Of a stretch of 41,715 nt of DNA, positions 21,655-30,547 are shown piece by piece. The notes below the pieces were generated by a model. It ran no database searches. It had not been told where the DNA came from and saw only the letters and a list, made by a program, of their open reading frames with translations. The stretch is taken from the NCBI GenBank assembly GCA_002329295.1, contig DCTT01000015.1, positions 1-41,715 on the forward strand, given 5' to 3'. The position numbers and the translations under genes were made by a program. Source of the stretch: Eubacteriaceae bacterium UBA1433 (GTDB lineage: Bacteria; Bacillota; Clostridia; Eubacteriales; UBA1433). The stretch's first letter is position 1. Every line of letters starts with the position of its first letter.

Positions 21655-23100
21655 TTATAGGATACTCATCTCACAATTCCCCGTATCATGTACCCTAACC
21701 ACACGTATGTTGTTTGTACTGCCACTGATATTAATCGGAAAACCGGATGTTATCACCACCATATCATTTTCCTGCACCATTCCCTTTTCTGCTACAGCTC
21801 GCACGGCTTTGCAAACAAGCGCTTCATATTCCGTCTGTTCTTCGATATAAACGGTCTGCACACCCCACACCAAAGTCAGTTTTTGCATCACATTCACATC
21901 ATGCACCGCTGCAATCAAAAGACATTGCGGCCGAAATTTCGAAATCAAACGAGGCGTATAGCCCCCGGTACTCGGCGCAATGATTGCTTTGACTGCCAGC
22001 TTATGGGCAATATCTCCCACGGCATGGCCAATGACATTGGTTACCGAATTCAATCCGGTAAAGTCTCTTTTGACATTGCGAAAATACCGCTCGCTGGCTT
22101 CGGTTCGATAAATGACACGAGACAGCGTTTCCACCGCTTCCACCGGATATTTGCCCGCAGCGCTTTCCGCCGAAAGCATCACGGCATCCGTACCGTCAAA
22201 TACCGCATTGGCAACATCATTAATTTCCGCTCTGGTTGCCTGGGGATTGCGAATCATCGAATCCAGCATCTGGGTTGCCGTAATGACGGGTTTTGCAGCA
22301 ACATTGCATTTTTCGATAATATCCTTTTGCGTAATAGGAATCAACTCCGCATCAATTTCAACGCCCAAATCTCCGCGTGCAACCATGATGCCGTCGCTGT
22401 TTTGAATGATTTCGTCAATATTGATGACCCCTTCTCCGTTTTCAATTTTTGAAATAATCCAAATATTTTCTCCGCCGTTTTCATCTAAAAATTGACGCAT
22501 CAGCTTTACATCCGCCGCACTGCGAACAAAGGACGCTGCCACAAAGTCAATCCCGTTTTCAATGCCGAACAGCAGATCTTTTTTATCTTCTTCCGTTAAA
22601 AACGACATTTCAGATCTCCCTTTTGGAATACTGATACTTTTGTTATTACTCAGCACGCCGGCTATTGTGACTTTCATAATAATCTCTTTGTCGACAACGT
22701 CCACTACTTCCATCTCAATAAGTCCGTCATCGAAATACATTTTGTCTCCGCGTTCTACATCCAAATACAACTCGTCATAGGTAATGGCGACTCTGTTTTC
22801 GTCTCCCAAAATATCTTTTGCCGTCAAAACAAACTTTTGTCCGTCTCTTAGCTCGACACGATCATTTTCAAATTTTCGGATGCGAATTTCCGGTCCTTTT
22901 GTATCCAACAACACACCCACCGTCACGGCTTCCTGCTTTGCAATGTTGCGCAATCTTTGCAATCTCAGCCGATGATCTTCGTGGGTTCCGTGAGAAAAAT
23001 TCAATCTCGCAACACACATCCCTGCCCGAAGCATTTTTGCCAAAATAATTTCATCGTCACAGGCCGGCCCCAACGTACATACAATTTTTGTTTTTTTCAT
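21655..23100 (-). CDS. pyk: Pyruvate kinase
   Basis: Final glycolytic step, converting PEP and ADP to pyruvate and ATP. The 481-residue protein is the short form without the extra PEP-utiliser C-terminal domain of Bacillus Pyk. Motifs include TKIVCTLGPACDDE, VARLNFSHGTHEDH, LLDTKGPEIR, the catalytic IISKIENGEGVINIDEI, MVARGDLGVE, ATQMLDSMIRNPQATRAE and DGTDAVMLSAESAAGKYPVEAV. The ATG has an AAGGA site. It follows pfkA by 19 bases, the classical glycolytic pair. Confidence 0.98.
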   Translation of the reverse strand: MKKTKIVCTLGPACDDEIILAKMLRAGMCVARLNFSHGTHEDHRLRLQRLRNIAKQEAVTVGVLLDTKGPEIRIRKFENDRVELRDGQKFVLTAKDILGDENRVAITYDELYLDVERGDKMYFDDGLIEMEVVDVVDKEIIMKVTIAGVLSNNKSISIPKGRSEMSFLTEEDKKDLLFGIENGIDFVAASFVRSAADVKLMRQFLDENGGENIWIISKIENGEGVINIDEIIQNSDGIMVARGDLGVEIDAELIPITQKDIIEKCNVAAKPVITATQMLDSMIRNPQATRAEINDVANAVFDGTDAVMLSAESAAGKYPVEAVETLSRVIYRTEASERYFRNVKRDFTGLNSVTNVIGHAVGDIAHKLAVKAIIAPSTGGYTPRLISKFRPQCLLIAAVHDVNVMQKLTLVWGVQTVYIEEQTEYEALVCKAVRAVAEKGMVQENDMVVITSGFPINISGSTNNIRVVRVHDTGNCEMSIL

Positions 23101-23119
23101 CTTCTTTTTCCTTCCGCAT

Positions 23120-24079
23120 CTACATAGAAATCATATTCATAATGCGATAAAGTTCGCTGTCTAACTCTTTTTTCATCCCGATTGCTTCAGACAAATCAAA
23201 GTGCGTATATTTTCCGTCTTTGAAGGACATTGCGCGATTGGTTTGTCCTTTGAGAACCAATTCCACCGCCATAGCGCCCATGACAGAAGCCAAAATGCGA
23301 TCAAAAGCAGAAGGGCTGCCTCCCCGTTGAATATAGCCCAGATTCGTGCCTTTTGTTTCAATGCCCGTATGTTTAAACATATCGTCCGCTATTTGCATAT
23401 ACTCTCCCGCCCCCTCTGCCACAACCGAAATGCTGTGCATTTTCCCCATATTTTTGCTGGCCAACATTTTTTTGTATATTCCATCGAGGTCTGCTTCTAT
23501 TTCCGGAAGCATTACGCTTTCTGCTCCCCCGGCAATCCCTGCGTAAAGCGCAATGTATCCCGTATCTCTTCCCATCACCTGAACCACATTGCCTCTGTTG
23601 TGCGCCGCCGATGTATCACTGATTTTGCTGATAGCATCCACGGCCGTGTTTACCGCCGTATCAAAGCCAATCGTATAATCCGTGCTGGACACATCGTTGT
23701 CAATGGTTCCCGGAATGCACATCACTTCTACACCCATTGCAGACAACTCCAAGGCTCCGCGATAGGATCCGTCTCCGCCGATGACAATCAGCGCATCAAT
23801 TCCAAATTCTTCTAAAGCCTTTTTTGCTTCTTCTTTTCCTCGCCGCGTCATAAAATATTTACTGCGGCTGCTGTCCAAGATGGTTCCTCCTCTGTGAATA
23901 ATATCATCCACGGACAAAATATCCATCCTTCTGATTTCGCGTTCTATCAGCCCCGCATATCCTTGATAGATACCATAAATCTCCATGTCATAAAATATCG
24001 CCGTCCGCACCACCGCTCTGATGGCCGCATTCATTCCGGGCGCGTCTCCGCCGCTTGTCAATACAGCTATTCGCTTCAT
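23120..24079 (-). CDS. pfkA: ATP-dependent 6-phosphofructokinase
   Basis: Committed step of glycolysis. From MKRIAVLTSGGDAPGMNAAIR the protein is 319 residues, exactly the bacterial PfkA size, and GTGAGGAT precedes that ATG. Motifs are GGTILDSSRS, the nucleotide loop IGGDGSYRGA, GTIDNDVSSTDYTIGFDTA (catalytic TIDND), and EGAGEY. The GGDGS form, where Gly follows Asp, indicates the ATP rather than the pyrophosphate enzyme. It is co-transcribed with pyk from the promoter at 24144-24172. Confidence 0.97.
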   Translation of the reverse strand: MKRIAVLTSGGDAPGMNAAIRAVVRTAIFYDMEIYGIYQGYAGLIEREIRRMDILSVDDIIHRGGTILDSSRSKYFMTRRGKEEAKKALEEFGIDALIVIGGDGSYRGALELSAMGVEVMCIPGTIDNDVSSTDYTIGFDTAVNTAVDAISKISDTSAAHNRGNVVQVMGRDTGYIALYAGIAGGAESVMLPEIEADLDGIYKKMLASKNMGKMHSISVVAEGAGEYMQIADDMFKHTGIETKGTNLGYIQRGGSPSAFDRILASVMGAMAVELVLKGQTNRAMSFKDGKYTHFDLSEAIGMKKELDSELYRIMNMISM

Positions 24080-24143
24080 GATTCTATCCTCACTTTGTTT
24101 TTTGTTTCTTATCACAATCATTTTTATTTTACAATACGATAGT

Positions 24144-24172
24144 ATTATAACATTTTCTCTCTGCTCTTGCTA
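24144..24172 (-). promoter_or_regulatory. Promoter of pfkA-pyk
   Basis: The minus strand has the extended -10 TGT-TATAAT (24149-24144) and a weak -35 TAGCAA at 17-base spacing. A small palindrome AATAC-GATA-GTATT (24133-24146) overlaps the -10 and start region and may be an operator. Confidence 0.6.
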
Positions 24173-24247
24173 AAAAAATCCTTGCATCTTACAACCAATC
24201 TGTTCTTGCCTTGTGAAACAAACACCGCTATACATGCTTCACACAAT

Positions 24248-24273
24248 AAAAAAGAGCCGAAAGGCTCTTTTTT
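24248..24273 (-). terminator. Terminator of metNIQ
   Basis: A perfect stem AAAAAAGAGCC / GGCTCTTTTTT with a 4-base loop, 34 bases after the metQ stop. It is symmetric in A/T runs and equals the terminator at 14084-14110 read in inverse. Confidence 0.92.
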
Positions 24274-24306
24274 AGAATGATTCATTGCCTCATCAACGAT
24301 TTCGCA

Positions 24307-25125
24307 TCAGTTCACCGGTACAACGGTGCCTTTGTAAGTGTCTTCAATGAATTTTTTCACTTTGTCGCTGTTCATAACTTCTGTCAAGGCCTTGATTCCT
24401 TTATCTTTTTCATTGCCTTTTTTCACCGCAATGACATTGGCGTAATTTTGAGCCGCAGCAGAATCTTTTTCCTCTTTCGCAAGCGCATCAGTGGTAACAC
24501 TTAACCCTGCCTGCAATGCATAGTTGCCGTTAATCACAGCCATATCCACATCTTCCAATGAACGTGGCAGCTGTGCCGCTTCTATTTCCACAATTTTTAA
24601 GTTTTTCGGATTCTCCACAATGTCTTTGACTGTAGCTTTGAGTCCGGCACCTTCTTTAACCTTAATTAACCCCTGGTTTTCCAGCAACAGCAATGCACGC
24701 GCTTCATTGGTCACATCATTGGGCACGGCAATTTGCGCTCCGTCTTTCAGTTCCGCAATGGTTTTTACCTTTCCGGGGTAAAGTCCCAGCGGTTCATAGT
24801 GAATGGCAGCAGCGGACACTAAATTTGTTTTGCGCTCTTCGTTGAAGTTTTCCATATACGTTATGTGTTGGAAGTAGTTTGCATCCAGCTCTCCGCTCTC
24901 TACAGCCAGATTCGGTTGAACATAATCGGTATACTCAATAATTTCCAGCTCATAACCTTTTTCTTTTAACAGATCGTTTGCGTACTCTAAAATTTCCGCA
25001 TGAGGCGTAACCGAAGCGCCTATTTTGATTTTTGTAATCTCCTTTGGTGTCCCCGTCCCGCCACAACCTGCGAACAGCGTCAAGGCTAAGGCGACAATGA
25101 TTAAAACAGCTAATACTTTTTTCAT
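24307..25125 (-). CDS. metQ: Methionine-binding lipoprotein MetQ
   Basis: Extracytoplasmic receptor of the methionine ABC importer. From MKKVLAVLIIV the protein is 272 residues with a signal peptide and lipobox LFAGC. An AAGGGGG site precedes this ATG, whereas the frame further upstream is unlike the family. NlpA-family motifs are visible: IKIGASVTPHAEILEYA, ELEIIEYTDYVQPNLAV, LDANYFQHITYMENFN and EPLGLYPGKVK, then IAVPNDVTNEARALLLLENQGLI. It follows metI by 37 bases. Confidence 0.95.
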   Translation of the reverse strand: MKKVLAVLIIVALALTLFAGCGGTGTPKEITKIKIGASVTPHAEILEYANDLLKEKGYELEIIEYTDYVQPNLAVESGELDANYFQHITYMENFNEERKTNLVSAAAIHYEPLGLYPGKVKTIAELKDGAQIAVPNDVTNEARALLLLENQGLIKVKEGAGLKATVKDIVENPKNLKIVEIEAAQLPRSLEDVDMAVINGNYALQAGLSVTTDALAKEEKDSAAAQNYANVIAVKKGNEKDKGIKALTEVMNSDKVKKFIEDTYKGTVVPVN

Positions 25126-25162
25126 AATTTCCCCCTTGTTTGTTTTTTTAATTATTCCTGAT

Positions 25163-25822
25163 TTAAAATCGTTTATCAAATTTTTTGGCGAGTCGCATAC
25201 CCGTTTCCTGAAAAATCTGCACAATGACCACCAACAGAGCCACCGTAACCAGCATAATGCCTACCTCGTAACGATAATATCCGTAATTGATGGCAATGGC
25301 GCCGAGTCCGCCGCCTCCGATGATACCGGCCATAGCAGAGTAACTGAGAATCGTTGTTACAGCAATGGCGCTGCCGACAATCAGAGAGGGCTTTGCTTCA
25401 GGCAACAGTACTTTGTACACAATATCCAGGGGACTTGCTCCCATGGACTGCGCTGCTTCTATAACCCCATAATCCACTTCTTTGATGGAAGACTCCACCA
25501 GACGTGCAATGAAAGGGGCGGCTGCTACCACCAAAGATACCACGGCGGCTTTGGGCCCTATCGTTGTTCCGGCTATCGCTCTCGTAAAAGGTATTAAAAC
25601 AATCATCAAAATCAAAAACGGAACCGATCGCAAAATATTGATTATAACATCTAACACTTTGTTAAGAAGAAGTCTGGGGCGTATTCCGCTTTTATCGGTA
25701 ACAACCATGACAATGCCCAAAGGCAACCCGATTACATAAGCCAAAAACGTAGAGAGCAATGTCATATATAATGTTTCTCCGATTCCTATGCCGAGAAACT
25801 TCATCATCACCGGCTCAAACAT
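25163..25822 (-). CDS. metI: Methionine ABC transporter permease MetI
   Basis: This 219-residue membrane subunit has about five hydrophobic segments. Its ATPase-contacting EAA loop reads EAAQSMGASPLDIVYKVLLPEAKPSLIVG. The N-terminal GETLYMTLLSTFLAYVIGLPLGI and the glycine-rich GIIGGGGLGAIAINYGY are typical MetI landmarks. It overlaps metN by eight bases, so the two are translationally coupled. Confidence 0.95.
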   Translation of the reverse strand: MFEPVMMKFLGIGIGETLYMTLLSTFLAYVIGLPLGIVMVVTDKSGIRPRLLLNKVLDVIINILRSVPFLILMIVLIPFTRAIAGTTIGPKAAVVSLVVAAAPFIARLVESSIKEVDYGVIEAAQSMGASPLDIVYKVLLPEAKPSLIVGSAIAVTTILSYSAMAGIIGGGGLGAIAINYGYYRYEVGIMLVTVALLVVIVQIFQETGMRLAKKFDKRF

Positions 25823-26831
25823 TTTCTATCACCTCTTCCACTGTCAAATTTTTTTCTTGCAAATATGCCACAATGCGACCTTTAGTTCTCTCGTCATCGG
25901 GAATCTGCAAAACAAGATGCCCGAAAGATTTATCGTCAATATTTTTAATATCTCCGAACAAGATATTCACCGGTACTTTACACTCCAAAATCATATTGGC
26001 AATCACCGGTTCATAGGCATTGCCTCCGTCAAAGACCACACGAATGCATCGATCCCCGGTCAATTCTCGCGTTTTGGCGCCGCCCGGAAAGAAAAATTTT
26101 CTGCCTGCCGCTGATTTTGGTCGTGTGAAGATTTCTTCTACGGTTCCGATTTCCGCTATTTTGCTGTCATCGATAATCGCTACACGCTGACAGATTTCCT
26201 CAATCACGCTCATTTCATGCGTGATGACAATGATGGTAATTCCCAGTCGCCTGTTGATATCTTTAATCAAGGCAAGAATAGACTGTGTGGTTGACGGATC
26301 CAGCGCACTGGTAGCTTCGTCGCATAACAACACCTTGGGTTTCGTAGCCAGGGCTCGTGCAATGGCCACACGTTGTTTTTGCCCGCCGGAAAGCTGCGAC
26401 GGATAAACATTTCTTTTGTCGCTGAGCCCTACTATTTCAAGCAGCTCCTCCGCTCGTTCTTTTGCAGCCGATTTTTCCATTCCGGCAATTTCCAACGGAA
26501 AACAAATATTTTGAAATGCCGTTCGCTGCATCAAGAGATTAAATTGCTGAAAAATCATCCCCATGGATCTGCGCACTGCCCGCAATTCTTTTTCAGTCAG
26601 CTGCGACAGCTTTTGCCCGTCAAAAATTACTTCCCCTGATGTAGGTTTTTCTAAAAAATTGATACACCGCACCAACGTGCTTTTACCCGCCCCGCTCATA
26701 CCGATAATACCGAATATCTCGCCCTCATAAATTTGAAGATCGATATTTTCCAACGCCGAGACGCTCCCGTCCTTTGTATGAAAGACCTTTCCCAACTGAG
26801 TCAGCTCTATAATTGTCTGTTTTTTTTCCAT
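25815..26831 (-). CDS. metN: Methionine ABC transporter ATPase MetN
   Basis: The 338-residue ATPase carries Walker A GMSGAGKST, Q-loop MIFQQFNLL, signature LSGGQKQRVAIARAL, Walker B VLLCDEATSALDP and H-loop ITHEM. A C-terminal NIL domain (about residues 260-338) ends with LQEKNLTVEEVIENV. In MetN this domain binds methionine and inhibits uptake. A weak GGGTAGC lies before the ATG. The 5' leader is only about 70 bases from the predicted start, too short for a SAM riboswitch or T-box. Confidence 0.95.
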   Translation of the reverse strand: MEKKQTIIELTQLGKVFHTKDGSVSALENIDLQIYEGEIFGIIGMSGAGKSTLVRCINFLEKPTSGEVIFDGQKLSQLTEKELRAVRRSMGMIFQQFNLLMQRTAFQNICFPLEIAGMEKSAAKERAEELLEIVGLSDKRNVYPSQLSGGQKQRVAIARALATKPKVLLCDEATSALDPSTTQSILALIKDINRRLGITIIVITHEMSVIEEICQRVAIIDDSKIAEIGTVEEIFTRPKSAAGRKFFFPGGAKTRELTGDRCIRVVFDGGNAYEPVIANMILECKVPVNILFGDIKNIDDKSFGHLVLQIPDDERTKGRIVAYLQEKNLTVEEVIENV

Positions 26832-26845
26832 TTGCTGCTACCCAT

Positions 26846-26863
26846 GAAATGATTTGCATCATT
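26846..26863. repeat. Palindrome in the metNIQ leader
   Basis: Perfect 7-base arms AAATGAT and ATCATTT around TTGC lie between the metN promoter and start codon. It could be a repressor operator or a small mRNA hairpin close to the ribosome site. Confidence 0.5.
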
Positions 26864-26903
26864 TATTTCTAAATTTTAGCAAAATCTTGCTTCATAATCT
26901 TTT

Positions 26904-26932
26904 ATTATAAGTTTATTCCCAAGGAAAATCAA
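26904..26932 (-). promoter_or_regulatory. Promoter of metNIQ
   Basis: The minus strand shows -35 TTGATT (26932-26927), a 17-base spacer and -10 TATAAT (26909-26904), about 73 bases before the metN ATG. Confidence 0.85.
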
Positions 26933-27004
26933 GACTACTTTCTGCCGTTTGCGGTTAATTTCATATTCTGTCACCTTGCATTTGTTTCCGAAATCAAAAA
27001 CTTG

Positions 27005-27013
27005 TGTTATAAT
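27005..27013 (+). promoter_or_regulatory. Extended -10 promoter of the PHP-rapZ-yvcK-whiA operon
   Basis: TGT-TATAAT (27005-27013) is an extended -10, 30 bases before the PHP gene ATG. The -35 region at 17-base spacing is TTTCCG, which is poor, as is common with extended -10 promoters. Confidence 0.7.
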
Positions 27014-27042
27014 TCTTCTAAGAACGCAGCGGAGGACTGAGT

Positions 27043-27819
27043 ATGCACATCACGGCAGATTATCATACCCATACCCTTTTCAGTCACGGCAAAAACACCA
27101 TCGAAGAAAACGTGCAAAGCGCACTGGCAAAAGGTCTGAAAACCGTTTGTATTTCCGAACACGCAGACGGCCATCGGCTCTACGGCGTAGACAAATCTCG
27201 TTTGTTGGAAATCAAACAGGAAATTTTGCGACTGCGCAAAAAATATCCGGACATTGAAATCTGCTTTGGCGTGGAAGCCAATATCGTCAAAGAAGACGGT
27301 ACGTTGGATGTAGACGGGTATGATGATATTTTTGACCTGCTGTTAGTGGGTATGCATTTTTTTGTACGATTTGATCGCTGCTTTTATTATTATATCGGCA
27401 ACATTTTCTCGCGATATCTGGGTTTATTCCGCAAATACTGCAGACGAAGAAACACGAGCATTCTGTTGAATTGCATAAAAAAATATCCGCATATTTTTGC
27501 GATTACCCATCCCGGAGAAAGATTTTTTGTCGATATTGACCCTTTGAGCAAAGAATGTGCTAAGAGGGGGATTGCTCTCGAAATCAATGCCGGTCACGGT
27601 TTTATGCACGCACAAGACGCTGCTGTTGCTGCGGCCAATGGCGCAAAAATTATTTTATCGTCGGACGCGCATTGCGCCGAAGACGTAGGCAACATGGATA
27701 TATGCATCGAAATTGCCAAAAAAGCAAATATTCCCATCACACAAATACTCAATGCAGAGGAGAGTGAAAGCCATGGAGTTAATCATTGTCACGGGCATGA
27801 GCGGAGCCGGAAAAAGTGA
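27043..27819 (+). CDS. PHP-domain metal-dependent phosphoesterase
   Basis: This 258-residue cytosolic protein is of the histidinol-phosphatase/PHP family. Metal ligands are visible as DYHTHTLFSHG (residues 6-16), SEHADGH, GVEANI, THPGERF and SSDAHCAEDVG. GGAGG precedes the ATG. The reading frame overlaps rapZ by 47 bases, and the last 16 or so residues (HGVNHCHGHERSRKK) are a basic His-rich tail outside the fold. The gene commonly precedes rapZ in Clostridia. Its substrate is unknown, and histidinol phosphate is only one possibility. Confidence 0.88.
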   Translation: MHITADYHTHTLFSHGKNTIEENVQSALAKGLKTVCISEHADGHRLYGVDKSRLLEIKQEILRLRKKYPDIEICFGVEANIVKEDGTLDVDGYDDIFDLLLVGMHFFVRFDRCFYYYIGNIFSRYLGLFRKYCRRRNTSILLNCIKKYPHIFAITHPGERFFVDIDPLSKECAKRGIALEINAGHGFMHAQDAAVAAANGAKIILSSDAHCAEDVGNMDICIEIAKKANIPITQILNAEESESHGVNHCHGHERSRKK

Positions 27820-28636
27820 AACCATTCATGCAATGGAAGATTTGGGATATTATTGTGTAGATAATATTCCTCCCCAACTGATCCTTCCCTTTGTGGAGCT
27901 GTTAAACATGGAAAGCAAGTTCACCAAAGCGGCTCTGGTATCTGACGTGCGTGTCGGTGAGTTTTTTGACGACTTGGTTGTCGCTATCGAAAATATGGAA
28001 ACAAAAAAAATAAATTTCAAAATCCTGTTTTTGGAAGCCGACGATCAGGTGCTTATCAGCCGATATAAGGCCTCTCGACGAAAACACCCTTTAAGTCCTA
28101 CCGGTCGCATTGAAGACGGAATCAAAAAAGAACGGGAAAAACTGGCTCCAATCAAAGAAAAAGCCAGCTACACCATGGATACTACCCACACAACGGCAAA
28201 AGAACTCCGCGAATCTTTGAAAACATTGTTTACCGACAACAGGGAACCCAATGCCTTTTTGCTCAACATCACCTCTTTCGGGTTTAAATACGGCATCTGT
28301 GTGGACGCGGACTTGGTGTTTGACGTAAGATTTTTGCCGAATCCTTTTTATATTAAAGAATTAAAACACTTATCTGGCTCAGACGAAGAAATACGTGAAT
28401 ATGTGTTTTCTTTTCCACAGGCCAATGCTTTTTTGAAACAGTTAGAAGAAATGCTGGAATTTTTGATTCCCTTTTACATCAATGAAGGAAAAAGTCAACT
28501 TATCATAGCCATCGGCTGCACCGGCGGCAGACATCGCTCTGTGGCTATCAGCAATAAGTTGTATCACGATATGAAAGCCGGCGGCTATTGGGCCAGTATT
28601 GAACATAGAGATATTGAGAAGGATACACGAAAATAA
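27773..28636 (+). CDS. rapZ: RapZ/YvcJ nucleotide-binding adaptor
   Basis: A 287-residue P-loop protein. RapZ homologues bind RNA or nucleotide-sugar signals and control cell-envelope precursor synthesis; YvcJ is the Firmicute form. Walker A is VTGMSGAGKSE right after the start, followed by DLGYYCVDNIPPQLI, FLEADDQVLISRYKASRRKHPL, and the C-terminal signature AIGCTGGRHRSVAI. The start MELIIVTG is selected by family alignment and a GAGAG site, and it overlaps the PHP gene. yvcK begins on its stop codon. Confidence 0.96.
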   Translation: MELIIVTGMSGAGKSETIHAMEDLGYYCVDNIPPQLILPFVELLNMESKFTKAALVSDVRVGEFFDDLVVAIENMETKKINFKILFLEADDQVLISRYKASRRKHPLSPTGRIEDGIKKEREKLAPIKEKASYTMDTTHTTAKELRESLKTLFTDNREPNAFLLNITSFGFKYGICVDADLVFDVRFLPNPFYIKELKHLSGSDEEIREYVFSFPQANAFLKQLEEMLEFLIPFYINEGKSQLIIAIGCTGGRHRSVAISNKLYHDMKAGGYWASIEHRDIEKDTRK

Positions 28637-29613
28637 TGAGCACATTCGAAAATGATCGCATCGTTGCCATCGGCGGCGGCAGCGGACTGAGTATCATATT
28701 AAAAGGATTAAAAAAAACCACGAAGCACATTACCGCAATTGTCAGTGTGGGCGACGACGGCGGCGGCAGCGGCATTATTCGCGAAGACTTGGGAATCTTG
28801 CCTCCCGGCGATATTCGCAGTTGTTTGGTTGCCCTTGCCGATGACGAATCCGAAATGGCCCGCCTTTTGGCCTATCGCTTTGAATCCGGTCTGCTGAAAG
28901 GACAATCCTTCGGCAACTTGTTCATCGCCGCCATGCATTATATCAAAGGCAACTTTGCCGAAGCTGTCAAAGCCGTCAGTGACGTGCTCAAAATTTCCGG
29001 AACGGTTCTTCCTGTTACCTTAGAGGATATACATCTCGTTGGCGAATTGGAAAACGGTGAAAAAGTAGTGGGAGAATCGTGCATTCCCGTTGTTGCTCAA
29101 ACCCTTGAGAGCCCTATTGTACGCATGCATATCGATCCGCCCAAGGCAGATGCTTTCCGATACTGCATCGATGCCATTTTGGATGCCGATATTATCATCC
29201 TGGGACCGGGCAGCCTCTACACCAGCGTCATTCCCAACCTTTTGGTCAACGGCATTCAAACAGCGCTCCACCAAAGCACGGCCACGAAAATTTATTGCTG
29301 CAACATCATGACACAACCCGGCGAAACAGACCGCTACACTGTGGCAGATCATTTGCACGCCATTGAAAACCACATGCATCTTCCCTTATTTGATTATGTT
29401 TTTTATAATACGAACACGGATATCCATCCGCATATTTTGGCACGGTACAAAACAAAAAATACGCAAATCGTTTTGTCCGGCGACTTGTCTGCCTATCAAC
29501 AAAAATACCGCTTAATTGCCGATGATTTTTTGACTTCGCAAAACAATTATATTGTTCATGACACAGAAAAAATACTTCACAATATTTTAAAAATTTTGAA
29601 AGAAAAAAAATAA
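28636..29613 (+). CDS. yvcK: YvcK / gluconeogenesis factor (UDP-sugar-binding, CofD-like)
   Basis: This 325-residue protein is required in Bacillus for normal wall synthesis on gluconeogenic carbon sources and binds UDP-GlcNAc-type sugars. Landmarks are IVAIGGGSGLSIILKGLKK, VSVGDDGGGSGIIREDLGILPPGDIRSCLVALA, SFGNLFIAAM and DIIILGPGSLYTSVIPNLLV. The start codon overlaps the rapZ stop by one base (TAATG) with an AAGGA site. It is part of the conserved rapZ-yvcK-whiA block. Confidence 0.97.
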   Translation: MSTFENDRIVAIGGGSGLSIILKGLKKTTKHITAIVSVGDDGGGSGIIREDLGILPPGDIRSCLVALADDESEMARLLAYRFESGLLKGQSFGNLFIAAMHYIKGNFAEAVKAVSDVLKISGTVLPVTLEDIHLVGELENGEKVVGESCIPVVAQTLESPIVRMHIDPPKADAFRYCIDAILDADIIILGPGSLYTSVIPNLLVNGIQTALHQSTATKIYCCNIMTQPGETDRYTVADHLHAIENHMHLPLFDYVFYNTNTDIHPHILARYKTKNTQIVLSGDLSAYQQKYRLIADDFLTSQNNYIVHDTEKILHNILKILKEKK

Positions 29614-29614
29614 A

Positions 29615-30544
29615 ATGCACTATAGTTCCGATTTAAAAGCCACTTTGAGCGCCTCATCCTTGGCCGAAGAGAAGATTATTGCCGAGCTTTACGGTTTTTT
29701 GCACGGCGCCGGCAACTTGTCTTTTTTCGCCAGGGGTCGTCCCGTTCTTTCTTTTTCTTCCGACAACGCTTCCGTAGCCAGGCGCTATTATGGTCTGATT
29801 AAGGATATTTTCGGATATACGCCGTTTTTTTCCGTTGACAAATCCAAAACCGCCAGGCGCAGCAATCGATATCGCCTCGACTTTACCGATGAGGTTTACA
29901 GCAGAGAAATCTTAAGTTTTTATAATCTTTTCAGCCCCTATGACAATGCATTTCATCTGGACACGGATCCCTTTTTTCTGACAACAACACCCGATAAAAC
30001 TTCTTATCTGAAGGGGTTGTTTTTAGGATGCGGATACATATCTCCCCCGAAAAAGAGCTACCATATACAATTTAGTCTTCATGTAGAAGCACGAGCAAAG
30101 TACCTGATCAAGCTGCTGACTTCTTTTGATGTAAAAGCCAACATGGCGCGCAGAGGCAAATATATCTCCGTCTATATCAAAAACCGTGAAAGCATTGCCG
30201 TTTTCTTTGCTCTTATCGGTGCGCATCAAGCCATGCTTGATTTTGAAAATATTTTAATCTTAAAAGATATTCGCAACAGTACCACACGCCTGATTAACAG
30301 CGAAACCGCCAACATTCACAAAACCATCAACTCCGCGGAAGTTCAAATGCGAGCAATTGGGAAAATCGCAAAACAAAAAGGGCTCACCTGGCTCAAGCCA
30401 CAACTCTATGAAGCCGCACAACTTCGCCTGGCTCACCCCACCGCTCCGCTATCCGAACTTTGCGAATATTTTTCACCGAAAATCAGCCGTACCGCTGCCT
30501 ATAACCGTTACAAAAAAATTTTAACCTTAGCCGACGAACTCTGA
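29615..30544 (+). CDS. whiA: WhiA sporulation/cell-division regulator
   Basis: This 309-residue protein joins a degenerate LAGLIDADG homing-endonuclease-like fold to a C-terminal helix-turn-helix. The N-terminal block reads SLAEEKIIAELYGFLHGAGNL, the middle YLKGLFLGCGYISPPKKSYHIQF contains the former endonuclease motif, and the C-terminal HTH ends LAHPTAPLSELCEYFSPKISRTAAYNR. In Bacillus it affects chromosome segregation and division, and in Actinobacteria sporulation. It starts one base after the yvcK stop and converges, three bases apart, with the LuxR-type gene. Confidence 0.95.
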   Translation: MHYSSDLKATLSASSLAEEKIIAELYGFLHGAGNLSFFARGRPVLSFSSDNASVARRYYGLIKDIFGYTPFFSVDKSKTARRSNRYRLDFTDEVYSREILSFYNLFSPYDNAFHLDTDPFFLTTTPDKTSYLKGLFLGCGYISPPKKSYHIQFSLHVEARAKYLIKLLTSFDVKANMARRGKYISVYIKNRESIAVFFALIGAHQAMLDFENILILKDIRNSTTRLINSETANIHKTINSAEVQMRAIGKIAKQKGLTWLKPQLYEAAQLRLAHPTAPLSELCEYFSPKISRTAAYNRYKKILTLADEL

Positions 30545-30547
30545 CAG

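Noticed and set aside
21688..22452. 254-residue open frame on the plus strand
   Set aside because: It is antisense to pyk, with no ribosome site and no recognisable motif.
26832..27042. Possible SAM riboswitch or T-box before metN
   Set aside because: The predicted transcript leader is only about 70 bases and shows a single small palindrome, with no T-box sequence or SAM-I core.
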